Part shown: one piece after another, positions 14,161 through 24,703 of the stretch
Position numbering within the stretch: the first letter of the stretch is position 1
Layout: each line of letters starts with the position of its first letter
Assembly (NCBI RefSeq): GCF_009389715.1
Contig: NW_024067680.1
Span: 496,001-560,000 of the forward strand
Direction of reading: 5' to 3'
DNA from: Phoenix dactylifera
Taxonomy: Eukaryota; Streptophyta; Magnoliopsida; Arecales; Arecaceae
DNA length: 64,000 bases
Notes under the pieces: model-generated
What the model saw: only the letters and a program-made list of their open reading frames with translations
What the model was told of the DNA's origin: nothing
The model's database searches: none
Made by a program: the position numbers and the translations under genes

Positions 14161-16057
14161 CACTACAGGAAAATTCATCTTTTCGGCGTTTTTTAGAACC
14201 TTTACCGACGCTTATTGGCGTCGGCTAAAGTTTCGGCGACGCTAATCGAAACGTCGCAAAAGCGTCGGCGATACTTGAGTAGAAAAAGTTTTTTCCGACG
14301 CTTTTGGAAAGCGTTGTAAGAGGTTAGTTTTTAGCGACGCACTGTAGCGACGCGTAAAAGCGTCGCTAAAAGAATCAAAGCCGACGCTTATAAGCGTCGG
14401 CGTTAGCCAACATTTTTTTAAAAAAAAAATATTTTCCTCACTGGGTAGACCTGGGGACTGCGTGTAGGCCCGGAAGATCCAGATCATGGTCGCTGCACCA
14501 AGATTTCAAAATTGAAAGAAGAGTGCAAAAATGGAAAATCGGAAAGAAAGAAAAGAAGGGGGAGGTGATGCCGAACCTGGTGGTGCTGGAGAATTCGTAG
14601 AGGGGAGGAGATCTGAACACCATCCCATATAAACCATGAAATTATGAATGAGTCTATTCTTTGCTTTATAGGTTTCAGCATCCCAGAGTAGATAAGAACA
14701 ACAACATTATTCTTTGCAAGCCAGCATCCACACACACCAAACAAGAGACAGACAAGCAGATAAATTCAAGCCACCCTAAAATTAGCATACACAAAAGGCA
14801 ACAACTAATCACCAAAAACCCTAAGCCCCAAAAAATTTCAACAGCTTATACACTAAATCGAACCCCGAGAAAAGAAAAAAACCAATCAGAGATCAACCTA
14901 AAAACAGCAAATTCTGCAGACATAAGCAAATAAAATCAGCCCGCCCACTAAAACCACCAATTTTTACCCTAAAATTACGCAAGAAAACGCATGCCCTATC
15001 AAACCCAAAATCAAGAACTCCAATACCCACATCAAGAAAACCAAGAATATATTGGAAAGGCGATGGAACCGACCTTTCTCTATCCGAAGACGCAGGAGAC
15101 CTCAAGGAATGGTGGGGAGACGAGTGAACTCCAGAAGGGGAGTACTGGAAGTAAGTACCCGGCAGGATTCTCTCATCCATGGCCTACGATCGATCGAAAC
15201 CAAAAAATCACCCAAAAATATGACGAAAACGAGGACTCCTCCTCCTCCTCTTCTTGGTCTTCGCCTCTCCTGGCCTACGCACGGAGGGGCGAGAGACCCA
15301 AACACCCGAAAGAGGGCTTCGGGTTTTCTTTCCTCCAGTACGCCCTAGATCTCCTCCTTTTCCTCCTTTGCCTGGAGTCAAGTTTCTCACAATAGACAGA
15401 AAAATAAATAAACAAGTAGAGGGGAGGAGATCTGAACACCTGGAGCCACGGCCCGCCCCTTCCTGGCCATCGCCTGTCCCCGGTGGCGTGACGCCGGCGC
15501 TCCAGCCTCCCTGCATATCCACTTGCTCCTGTCACCCCTGCAACAAAAATAAAGAAGGGGGAGGCGGCAGATCTACTCTTCTTCTTCATGGGGGGATGAG
15601 TGGAAAGACATGCTCACCTGGGCTTCGGAGGAGGGGGGATTGGATATGTCGACGCCGGAGGGAAGAGAAGGGGGAGGAGGCGGATCTACTCTTCTTCTTC
15701 TTCTTCTTCGGAAGCGAGGTTGGTGGCGATGATGGCACCGGAGGGAGGAGGAGAGGAGAGTGGCTCAGATCCAAGAGAAGGGGGAGGGAAGAGAAGGATT
15801 GATGTCGGTGCCGAAGGGAAGAGGAGAGGAGATGATATAAGAGCTAGGGCATCGAGATGGTTTTGGCCTCCGACGATGCTTATAAGCGTTGTCGTAGATC
15901 CCAATATTCTACAACGCTTAAAAAGCGTCGTCGATTGCAAAGCTATACCGACACTTTTTAGAAGCGTCGACACAATTTTGCGCGAAACCAAAATTTTCCG
16001 ACGCTTTTCCCTATCATCGGAAAAAAAGCGTCGAAAAATCTTATTTTTCCTGTAGTG
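14161..16057. mobile_element. CACTA transposon B (non-autonomous)
   Basis: Starts CACTACAGGAAAATTC and ends TTATTTTTCCTGTAGTG, with ata on each side (3-bp target duplication). Subterminal GCGTCGG/CCGACGC palindromes fill 14185-14405 and 15870-16035. No transposase is encoded. The interior (14440-15860) is unlike the flanks: purine-rich, GC-richer, with exact 25-bp duplicates at 14597-14621 and 15416-15440, and repeated GGATCTACTCTTCTTC phrases. It includes the first exon of a probable KH-domain protein gene on the minus strand. Confidence 0.87.
15072..15180 (-). pseudogene. Captured first exon of a STAR/QKI-like KH-domain RNA-binding protein gene (probable)
   Basis: Minus strand ATG at 15180 begins MDERILPGTYFQYSPS, then GVHSSPHHSLRSPASSDRER, ending at a GT donor (15071). 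This resembles the N-terminus of plant KH-domain proteins of the STAR/QKI family, which continue with a YLAELLAERQKL-type QUA1 region. That continuation is absent; intron-like sequence follows. Upstream minus-strand sequence (15181 onwards) looks like a GC- and purine-rich 5' UTR. The identification rests on memory of the family's N-terminus only, so it is less certain than the other captured fragments. Confidence 0.55.
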
Positions 16058-16119
16058 ATACATACACATACACACATGCATACATACACACACATGCGCG
16101 CGCGCGCGCATAAATAAAG

Positions 16120-16173
<54 letters not shown>
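16058..16173. repeat. Alternating purine-pyrimidine tract (CA/CG/AT)
   Basis: ACACATACACAC, then TGCGCGCGCGCGCGC (about 16094-16110), then a 50-bp (AT)n run, lying between CACTA B and the TRIM-A array. The CG part is a textbook Z-DNA-prone sequence. Confidence 0.9.
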
Positions 16174-16176
<3 letters not shown>

Positions 16177-17348
16177 AACAATCCAGGATCTCACCCAAAA
16201 TGGCTAGCCGAAAGGTATTATTTGGATTCCTTGATCCTGTATAAGTACCCAAGATCTACCCAGCGAATAACCGATATAGGACTAAACACATGCCCGCACG
16301 GGTCCTCATATACTCCCCCTATTCAAGCCCTGACGTCCTCGTCAGGCTAAAGGTTCAAATCTATTCAAATCTAATCACAAACACCACGATTGGCCCATGG
16401 TCAGCCCTAATGGATCCGTGCTGCAGTGTCCCCTAGTCCGCATAGGTTATGGGCCGGGTCCGCTCTGATACCATTTGTAACAACCTAGGACCTCACCCAA
16501 AATAGCTAGCCGGAAGGTATTATTTGGGTTCCTTGATCCTGTATAAGTACCCAAGATCTACCCAACGAATAACCAATATGGGACTAAACACACGCCCGCA
16601 CGGGTCCTCACATACTCTCTCCATTCAAGTCCTGACGTCCTCGTCAGGCTAAGGGTTCAAATCTATTCAAATCTAATCACAAATACCACGATTGGCCCGT
16701 GATTAGCCCCAATGAAACTGTGCTGCAGTGTCCCCTAGTCCATATAGGTTATGAGCCGGGTTCGCTCTGATACCATTTGTAACAACTCAGGACCTCACCC
16801 AAAATGGCTAGCCGGAAGGTATTATTTGGGTTCCTTGATCCTGTATAAGTACCCAAGATCTACCCAGTGAATAACCGATGTGGAACTAAACACACGCCCG
16901 CACAGGGTTTGAACGAGGAGATGCGGGCGTGTGTTTAGTCCCACATCGGTTATTCGCTGGGTAGATCTTGGGTACTTATACAGGATCAAGGAACCCAAAT
17001 AATACCTTCCGCCTAGTTATTTTGGGTGAGGTCCTTGATTGTTACAAATGGTATCAGAGCGGACCCGGCTCATAACCTATGTGGACTAGGGGATACTGCA
17101 GCACGGATCCATTGGGGCTAATCACAGGCCAATCATGGTATTTATGATTAGATTTGAATAGATTTGAACCCTTAGCCTGACGAGGACGTCAGGACTTGAA
17201 CGAAGGGAGTATGTGAGGACCCGTGCAGGCGTGTGTTTAGTCCCACCTAAGTTATTCGCTGGGTAGATTTTAGATATTTATACAGGATCAAGGAACCCAA
17301 ATAATAATTTCCGGCTAGCCATTTTGGGTGAGGTCCTGGGTTGTTACA
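16174..17348. mobile_element. TRIM family A: tandem and inverted array of five LTRs
   Basis: Three minus-oriented LTRs (16174-16310, 16476-16612, 16778 to about 16904) repeat every 302 bp and run head-to-head into two plus-oriented LTRs (about 16921-17046 and 17212-17348). Complete LTRs are 137 bp, TGTGAGGACC...GTTACA. In the plus orientation each LTR is followed after two bases by TGGTATCAGAGCGGACCCGG, an initiator tRNA-Met primer-binding site (17049). About 165 bp later a purine tract ending GGGAGTA precedes the next LTR. The unit therefore has LTR, PBS, short non-coding interior, PPT and LTR, i.e. a TRIM. The two halves could fold into a long hairpin. Related copies lie at 32473-35366 and 59085-59535. 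Confidence 0.85.
16938..16948 (+). promoter_or_regulatory. snRNA-type upstream sequence element in TRIM-A LTR
   Basis: GTCCCACATCG is an exact match to the plant snRNA USE consensus. TTATACAGG follows after 27 nt. Other LTRs of the family carry one to three changes in the motif, several of them C-to-T or G-to-A type changes as expected from methylation decay. Confidence 0.45.
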
Positions 17349-20150
17349 TATATTGCTAAAATAGATGGTTTAAATCCATCTATTTTAGGACCGAACCTCT
17401 CCAAAAGCAAATAATTTAGATTCCACTCTGATTCCCATTGAGAAGTTGGGCCCGCGGCAATGGATCTTAATGGCCTGATCAAATTTGGGTCAATCCAATA
17501 GAGCTTCACCTAACTCCAAGAAATTCCTGTGGACCAAGGTTTTAAATAATGCATTATACTGTTACAATGGCCCCTTAATGTAACAACTACCGATTGTTAA
17601 AACAGTTATAATGGTCATTATTTGCCTCAAAAAATAGCATTTTAAATTGGTATTTAGATAGTAACCATTACAATGACTGTTGTAATATTGCTATATGGAA
17701 AATAATAAGCAATAACTGGAAAATATTGGCGTTGTCTTTCGCGCTGAATAAAAGATATTACTTTTTGTTGTATAATCACTTTTGAGGGAAAGTTTAATAT
17801 ATGAAAATTTAATTTTGAAAATACTAGTATTTCTTACAAATGAAAATAATTGCTATTATTTCTGTTATAAGGGTCTGTTACAATGGTAAAGACTATAATG
17901 GCAAGCAGCACCAGATTCATGAAGTTGCTCTTTGCAGAGATCGTAATTAAGGTGATGGACCTCCCCTGTCATTAAGCCTAATTAGGGCCTCCCCTGTCAT
18001 CCATCACCAAACTTACTCTTCAAGTTCTAACCACTATGGCAGCTAAGCTGTGCACATTAAGCCTAATTAGGGCCTCTCCTCCTTAACTTTGCAAAGGGTT
18101 CATGGATTGGCACACTCCTCCTTGTCAAGATATTGAATTGTACGCAAATTACAACTAAAAGTTTGTTGGTTTAGAAAGCAGCATGCGAGGCAAAAGCTTA
18201 AACGAAAGAAAGAAACGTGCAGATTTTCTTCATATCCATGCAGAACTAGATTATTTTGTTTATTTATTTATTTGTTTGATGAAGATGCAGGCCCATATTT
18301 AAAAGATGGGAGAGTATACAAAATTGTATATCATGTATTGCTTCTCTATCTATCCTCCAACCTTTCTTTCTTCGTGCTGCTAGCTCTTTTTCCTCTTTCT
18401 GATCTTCTGAATTGTAAAACTTGCAAAGTTTTCGTACAAGGTCAACTGGAATACTGCTTGCCTTAGTAAAAAAGGGAGGTCTGGGTGTGAAGGACATTTC
18501 TCAGTTCAACCTTTTCGGTAGCCTCCGTATTTGTTGAAATATTTATAGATAAAGAAGAAAACAAGAGAGGGAGAGAGAAAAGTAATTTTATTTCTCTATT
18601 CCAGCATTTTTGGTACATCTCAAAGGTTATATATGTAAGGTAAATATATGCAGCGGAATAATAATTTAAATAAAAATATTTTTAATGACCTCCGCCCATG
18701 TTGTTCAAGTACGAAAATGTTTTACACGAGAGAGAAGAGAGAACCCACGAAAGAGAGAGGAGATCCAGATCTTTTAACCTATGCAAAACTTGAGTGCCTT
18801 AGGTGATGGATTTATAATGCTAGGTTAGGGATCCGTATTCTTATCTTTAAGGTTTATCTCTAATAGTTTCCATCCATCACGGAAACTACCAGATAAGATA
18901 AATTCCATATAACCTCTTTCTTGATTGCAAGATAAAGACGCGAAAGCTAACCTTTAGCACGTCACGGCGAGCACATTTAATCGGATGATTCCGACCTTTT
19001 TCACCGTTGAACTCAACTTGAGTGGGTCGGCTGGGCTACCTGCCTTGGAAAATACCCTTGAAGCGAGTGGGTCAGCTTGAAACCTACTTGATTTCATGTG
19101 TGCGCTTCATCTTTAAGTATTGGGCATTTCAAGGAGCAGCCATTAATCCCTGATGTTCTGCTTGAAAGTGTTTCTTTTCTATAGATAGTTCGTTTGACCC
19201 CTTAAATTTAGGATTCGAGTTATATCTTTCATGCAGAAAAAAAAAAAATCTTCTTATGCGACATCAACTGTTGGATCATGCCTCGCACAAATCTCAAAAC
19301 ACTCTAACCAGCAGATCATGTAGCCGCTATTGAGTGATCCAATGGCGCACATCAGGAAAAAAAAAAAAGGTGAATCATTATACAACTGGAATCCTAAATT
19401 TAGGTGTTTGTGTTCGTAGTTCTCTCACAAGTAGCAAATAACACAACCATGTTTGAGCTGCTGTAGGATTCAATGAATTCTTTTTTATGGCTGCTAGCTG
19501 ACACACAACCCGTAAGAAGGAAGAAAATCCAAATATCTCAACATTTCGTCCGATCTTTAATGGGTGCAGCAGGCGAGTTAGGGGATGTTGGATCCCCAGA
19601 TTTAAGTCAACCACGAGAAGACTCAATAGCTTCCAAAACTAGCCTACCTCAAGCGACCGCTATTTAGGTCTTATTAAAAAGCTTATCCGCAACGGCACCT
19701 GTCTTTGTTAAGACTTGTATAACTGTCCATTTGTTCAAAAAGGTGTAAATTTTCTGTTTGATTCGGATACGAACCAAACTTGTCTGCACATGGATTCGTT
19801 TTTTTTTAAAAAAAAAAAGTCTTACCCGTTTGATTAATGCTATGAGGGATCAAGTTCATGCATATAAAAAGTTTTTTGATATGTTACATGAGAAAATTGG
19901 TGTAAATTTGTTGCCAAACACAGTAGTAGTCGAGTATTAAGATACTGTAATCCATGTTGAGACAAGAAGAATAGCCTGGGGCCCCTGTATAGGTAATAAG
20001 TCAAGACACGCCCCAAGAAAAGATGGGTCATGATATCAGCATTGAAATGCTACTGGCAAACCCATGACAAAGAAGCATATGTGGTTAAATTCAGATCATT
20101 CTATGTTCTAGTTCTCAAAAAAGTATCGAAGTAGGGGTTTTGGCTTACCA
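17349..20150. other. Upstream region of S-RLK copy 2, no gene recognised
   Basis: About 2.8 kb of mostly AT-rich spacer. Phrases like TGTTACAATGG and its reverse recur at 17540-17900, suggesting a degenerate inverted repeat. A block around 18600-19150, including ATGCAGCGGAATAATAA, might be a decayed LTR, but no ends can be fixed. Bases 19940-20150 lie directly before the copy 2 ATG and should include its promoter; no convincing TATA box stands out. Confidence 0.4.
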
Positions 20151-23100
20151 ATGATGGGCGATAGAAGCAGCATCCATGGCTGCCGTGTTCTTCCTTTCTT
20201 GATTCTATTCACCATCAAATTTTCTCATTCAGCAGACACCCTGTTTCCAAACCAGTCAATTAAAGATGGAGAGACACTATTTTCTGCCAACCGGACCTTT
20301 GCACTCGGATTCTTCAGCCCAAGCGGTTCGCTCAATCGCTATGTTGGGGTATGGTATCACAAGCTTCCAGTGCAGACGGTGGTATGGGTTGGCAACCGCG
20401 GACAGCCGGTGTTCGATAATTCTGGCTACCTTACCATTGATGGGAAAGGCAATCTGATCATTTTGGATAGCATTGGGAGATCGATCACCATAGCATCCAA
20501 CTCTGGAGCAACCAATCTCACAGCTGCTACACTAACAGACACCGGCAATCTTTTTCTCAGAGAATGGAGTGATGGAAGAGAAGGACAAGCCTTGTGGCAG
20601 AGCTTTGACAATCCTACTGATACACTGATTCCTGGCATGAGAATGGGAATGTATGGAAAAAAGAATCAGTTTCTCACGTCATGGACAAGCTCAGAAGATC
20701 CAGCTCAAGGTGACTTCTCTGTCGGGATCGATCCCAACGGCACTAAACAGTTCATCATCTGGAGGAAGGGTCAGGTCTACTGGAAGAGTGGGGTCTGGAC
20801 TGGGAAGAACTTCAGCTCGGTCCCTGAAATGACACCAACTTACTACATCTATTTCAGCTACATGCCGACTTGGAATGGGGATTACTATTCTTATTCTGTC
20901 AATGACAGTTCTAAACCAACGAGAACCGTGATGGATGTTTCAGGGCAGATCAATCAAGTAGCTTGGGTAGAAACCTCACAGGAGTGGGTACAAATCTGGG
21001 CTGGACCGACGAATTATTCATGCGAGATTCCCACTAGCTGCGGAGCTAATGGCCTCTGCAACAACCATTCTACTCCCACATGCAATTGTTTGGATGGGTT
21101 TGAGCCTAGGTCTGATCTTGCATGGAATTCAGGGAACTGGGCTGGAGGATGTGTGAGAAGAGAGATGCTAGAATGTGGAAATGGAGATGAATTTTTAAAG
21201 CTGAAAGGGGTTAAGTTGCCGATCTTCTTCTTGGACACTGGCGTTTCGAGCATCGGCATCGAGGACTGTAAGGCGAAGTGTGCGCCGAACTGCTCCTGCA
21301 CAGCTTATGCTTCAGCACATGAGAATGGAACTGGCTGCTTGTTATGGTTTGGGGACCTATTGGGTCTCCAAGCTCACCATGATGCCACTCAAGACCTCTA
21401 TGTTCGTTTGGCAGCTTCGGAGCTCAACCACACTGCAGGTAAGGCTCTCCGGTTGGGAATTCCATGCAGAATTCATTTGATTCCTCATTTCATTCGTGAT
21501 TTGGTGTCATCAAATGGTTGGTTTCTTTTATTTCTTTTTTCCCTTTATAATTTTTGATGTGGAGGTCTCATCTATTGTTTGCTTGATCTCAGAATCTTTC
21601 CAATGCTAATTTATGTATAGAGATGACTAATTTCTTAAAAGCTTTGTTTCCCTCCGAAGTTAAATGTCTAGCTGAGAATTCAGTTGAATGCTGATTGGTA
21701 ATTCAGATAATGGACGCAAAAAAAGCTTTGGATAGCAATCATCATGCCAGTTTCAGTGGTGATTCTTTTGTTACTGGGTGTTTCCTTTTACTGTTGGCAT
21801 AGGAAAAAGCTCCAATTGAAAGGTAGTCTATGTTGGTGTAAAGTAATTATAATGTTTTGGTAGGAAAAAATAGAGTAGTAAAAATTACTCATACCGATGA
21901 ACTAAAAGAAAACTTCTTTCTTCTGTTCAAAACAGCCAAGCAAGAACTCAGCCAGGAACTTCAATTAGTAGGAACAGATAATATTGCAGCGGCATCTCAT
22001 AAACTCAGTGAAGGACCAATCGATGGCGAAGGCGAGAAAGTTCCTGATTGTCCTCTGTTCAGTTTTTCTACCTTATTAGCAGCAACTAATAACTTCTCTG
22101 CTTCTAATAAACTTGGAGAGGGTGGTTTTGGGCCTGTCTACAAGGTATCATTTCACCTCTTAATTTTAATTCTTTAGAATGCTAAAACGAAGCATAGCTT
22201 GTGATTTCTTTTGTAGGTGGCCAGTTGTTTTAGATCCACCATGCAGGAAATCTGCTCTAGTATATCGAAACTGATTTAAGGCCAAGCAAGGCTTGATATA
22301 TTTTGGCTGAGGATGTATATTTGGTGCGAGAGTCCTCTAAATACAAATTAATTCTCTCTTTCACCCCTCAGCTAACTTCTCAACAAATTAGGGTTAGATA
22401 CTGCTGCACCTAAAAAATAGAGATCCTTTCAAATTGCCACTCCAGAGAGTGAACTAGAGAAGAAAATGTTCCCCTCCTAAGAAAGTAATTAACCTCATCT
22501 TTGGATACCTGTTACCAAGGCCTAAAAGGATACAGTTTTCTTGATACCCAACTATGATGTTGTCATTGTAGAAACAAGTGCATCTCTGGTACTACTAAAT
22601 AAATAGGAGCTTTAGCATCTAGTTCATTAGACGTTCTCCATCCCAACCTAGAAGTAGCCATGAGCCAAACAACGTGTTTTGCTCAATAACTTTAGTGGTT
22701 ATGCTCATAGGAATTGGTTTGTTCTCAAATAATTTTATGCTTCTCCGCTTGGAAATCCTTAAAATCTTCAAATTCCTAACTTCTTCTTGGTTCTCTTAGT
22801 GCATGAACATAATTCTACAACAGTATAAAGTGAGAACAAAATCCAAGTAAAGGTGTTTTTTTTTCTCAAATCTTTGTCAGGTATGCTGGAGGGACATGAA
22901 CTAGCGGTAAAAAGGCTTTCAAGAAGTTCGGGACAAGGAGTGGTGGAGTTCAGAAATGAGATATCTCTTATTGCCAATCTCCAGCACAGAAATCTTGTTA
23001 GGCTTCTTGGTTATTGCATTCAAGGAGAAGAGAAGTTGTTGATCTATGAGTACATGCCCAACAAGAGCTTGGACATCTACATCTTTGGTTAGTCATTATG

Positions 23101-23672
23101 GATGCATCCTACTGTTGACATGCAATTTCTTTCTTCATATACAACTGAATCAGAATTGCTCATTATCATGTTAATGGTGCTTGCAGATCCAATCAAGGCA
23201 GCAGAATTAGACTGGAAAAAGCGTCTTGACATCATTGAAGGGATTGCTCAAGGGCTTCTTTATCTCCACAAGTACTCAAGACTCAGAGTTATTCATAGAG
23301 ATCTAAAAGCCAGCAACATACTTCTAGATAGTGAAATGAACCCAAAGATATCGGACTTTGGAACGGCAAGGATTTTTGAGAGGAATGAATCACAGGCGAA
23401 TACGAATAGGGTGGTCGGTACATAGTAAGATATCGGTTCTTCCATAATTTTATTTGTTCACAAAATGTAAGTGCTCATATTAGTTACTAAAAGGCATTGT
23501 TGAATTCAGTGGTTACATGTCTCCTAAGTATGCAATGGAGGGCCTCTTCTCCGAGAAGTCCGATGTTTTCAGCTTCGGTGTTCTGCTATTAGAGATTCTC
23601 AGCGGCAAGAAGAACAGAAATCTTCATTGGCAAAACCAATCTCTAAACCTTCTTGGATACATAAGGAATTGA

Positions 23673-23721
<49 letters not shown>

Positions 23722-24101
23722 TAATTTTCATTGGTTTTCTCAATGAACCTTGTTTTAATTTCATAGGATTTTGACAAAGTTGACATTTGCAGGCTTGGGA
23801 ACTATGGAAAGAAGGGAACATCTTGGAGCTGATGTACCCATTGTTAGATGACCTCTGCCATTTGGAAGGGTACTCAAGATGCATTCAAGTGGCTCTTCTG
23901 TGTGTGCAAGATGTCCCTGAAGACAGAGCAACCATGTCAGAAGTTGTTTCCATGCTGAGTAATGAAAGCATATCTCTGAAAAGTCCTAAAAAACCTATTT
24001 TCTCTTTTGGAAGAACTATGGAAATAGTTTGTCTGCCTTCGAGCTCGAGAGAGGAATGCACTGCAAATGAAATAACTGTTTCAGCTATGGAAGGTAGATA
24101 G
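20151..24101 (+). pseudogene. G-type lectin S-receptor-like kinase, copy 2 (intact ectodomain, broken kinase)
   Basis: Exon 1 (20151-21438) encodes a signal peptide (LPFLILFTIKFSHSA), a B-lectin domain, the S-locus glycoprotein region (WQSFDNPTDTLIPGM), an EGF-like part (CGANGLCNNHSTPTCNCLDG) and a PAN domain (CKAKCAPNCSCTAYA). Later exons: 21707-21822, 21864-22144, 22881-23087, 23187-23424, 23510-23660, 23793-24101. Compared with copy 1, exon 2 is one base short in an A-run (21718-21725) and reaches TAG nine codons later, before the membrane span. Exon 4 is one base short at its acceptor. The donor after 23660 reads AT instead of GT. The APE motif is PKY, not [11 protein letters not shown] and DFGTARIF survive. 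As spliced it predicts a secreted ectodomain of about 438 residues. The second in-frame ATG (MGD) is an alternative start. Confidence 0.88.
23679..23719. repeat. (TA)n microsatellite in S-RLK copy 2 intron
   Basis: About 40 bp of TA repeats at the place of the 80-bp run in copy 1. Confidence 0.9.
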
Positions 24102-24703
24102 AAGTACATCCCTCAGGTCTTTGTTTATTTCATGTTAAATGCAACAAAATGAATGGAATTTGTTTATTAATTTCTTCCCTATTCTATCTTTCGTATTATG
24201 TATAATCCCTCCAATTTTTGTATATGCATATTAATCTCTATAATCTTATAGTTCCAACAAATTCGAAGCCCTTCACGATAATTCCAACGAATTGTTCCAA
24301 CACTGCAATAGATAGTTATTCTGGACTATGAATGTTTTGCATGAAGCCTGATATATGGATGAACTATCTTCAGAACTTTCGATTTCATTGTTCTAAAATC
24401 TAAAGCATGATTTACAGAACCCCATGCCGAGATAATGTTCAAACCAAAATGATGAAGCCAGACTACAACTGTTGCAAGACATTATTTATTATCTTATTTT
24501 ATGTAGATTCAATGCACAATTAAAATGAGATGCAGAAACTGAATAATATGAGCAAACTAACTTGTCAAGCGGAACGCTCTCTTTATAATGCTACATCATT
24601 TGTCCTTTCCACTGTCGGATGACTTCGCAAATAACCTAGAAATGGCCACTGCAGAACGGCATGTCTTCTTCAAAATGCTCTCAAAATTCTTGGCTATTCA
24701 TCA
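24102..24703. other. Junction between plus-strand and minus-strand S-RLK 3' flanks
   Basis: Bases 24102-24560 match the 3' flank of copy 1. From about 24570 the sequence instead resembles the 3' flank of the minus-strand genes (compare GTCTTCTTCAAAAT...CTCAAAATTCTTGG at 61907-61930). The tail-to-tail boundary of the cluster is therefore near 24560-24570. No gene. Confidence 0.6.

Noticed and set aside
16174..17348. Cassandra-type TRIM with embedded 5S rRNA
   Set aside because: No 5S internal-control-region sequence was seen in the LTR; the family resembles TRIMs in structure only.
18600..19150. Possible decayed LTR
   Set aside because: A motif resembling copia ends occurs, but no partner repeat, target duplication or terminal dinucleotides could be fixed.
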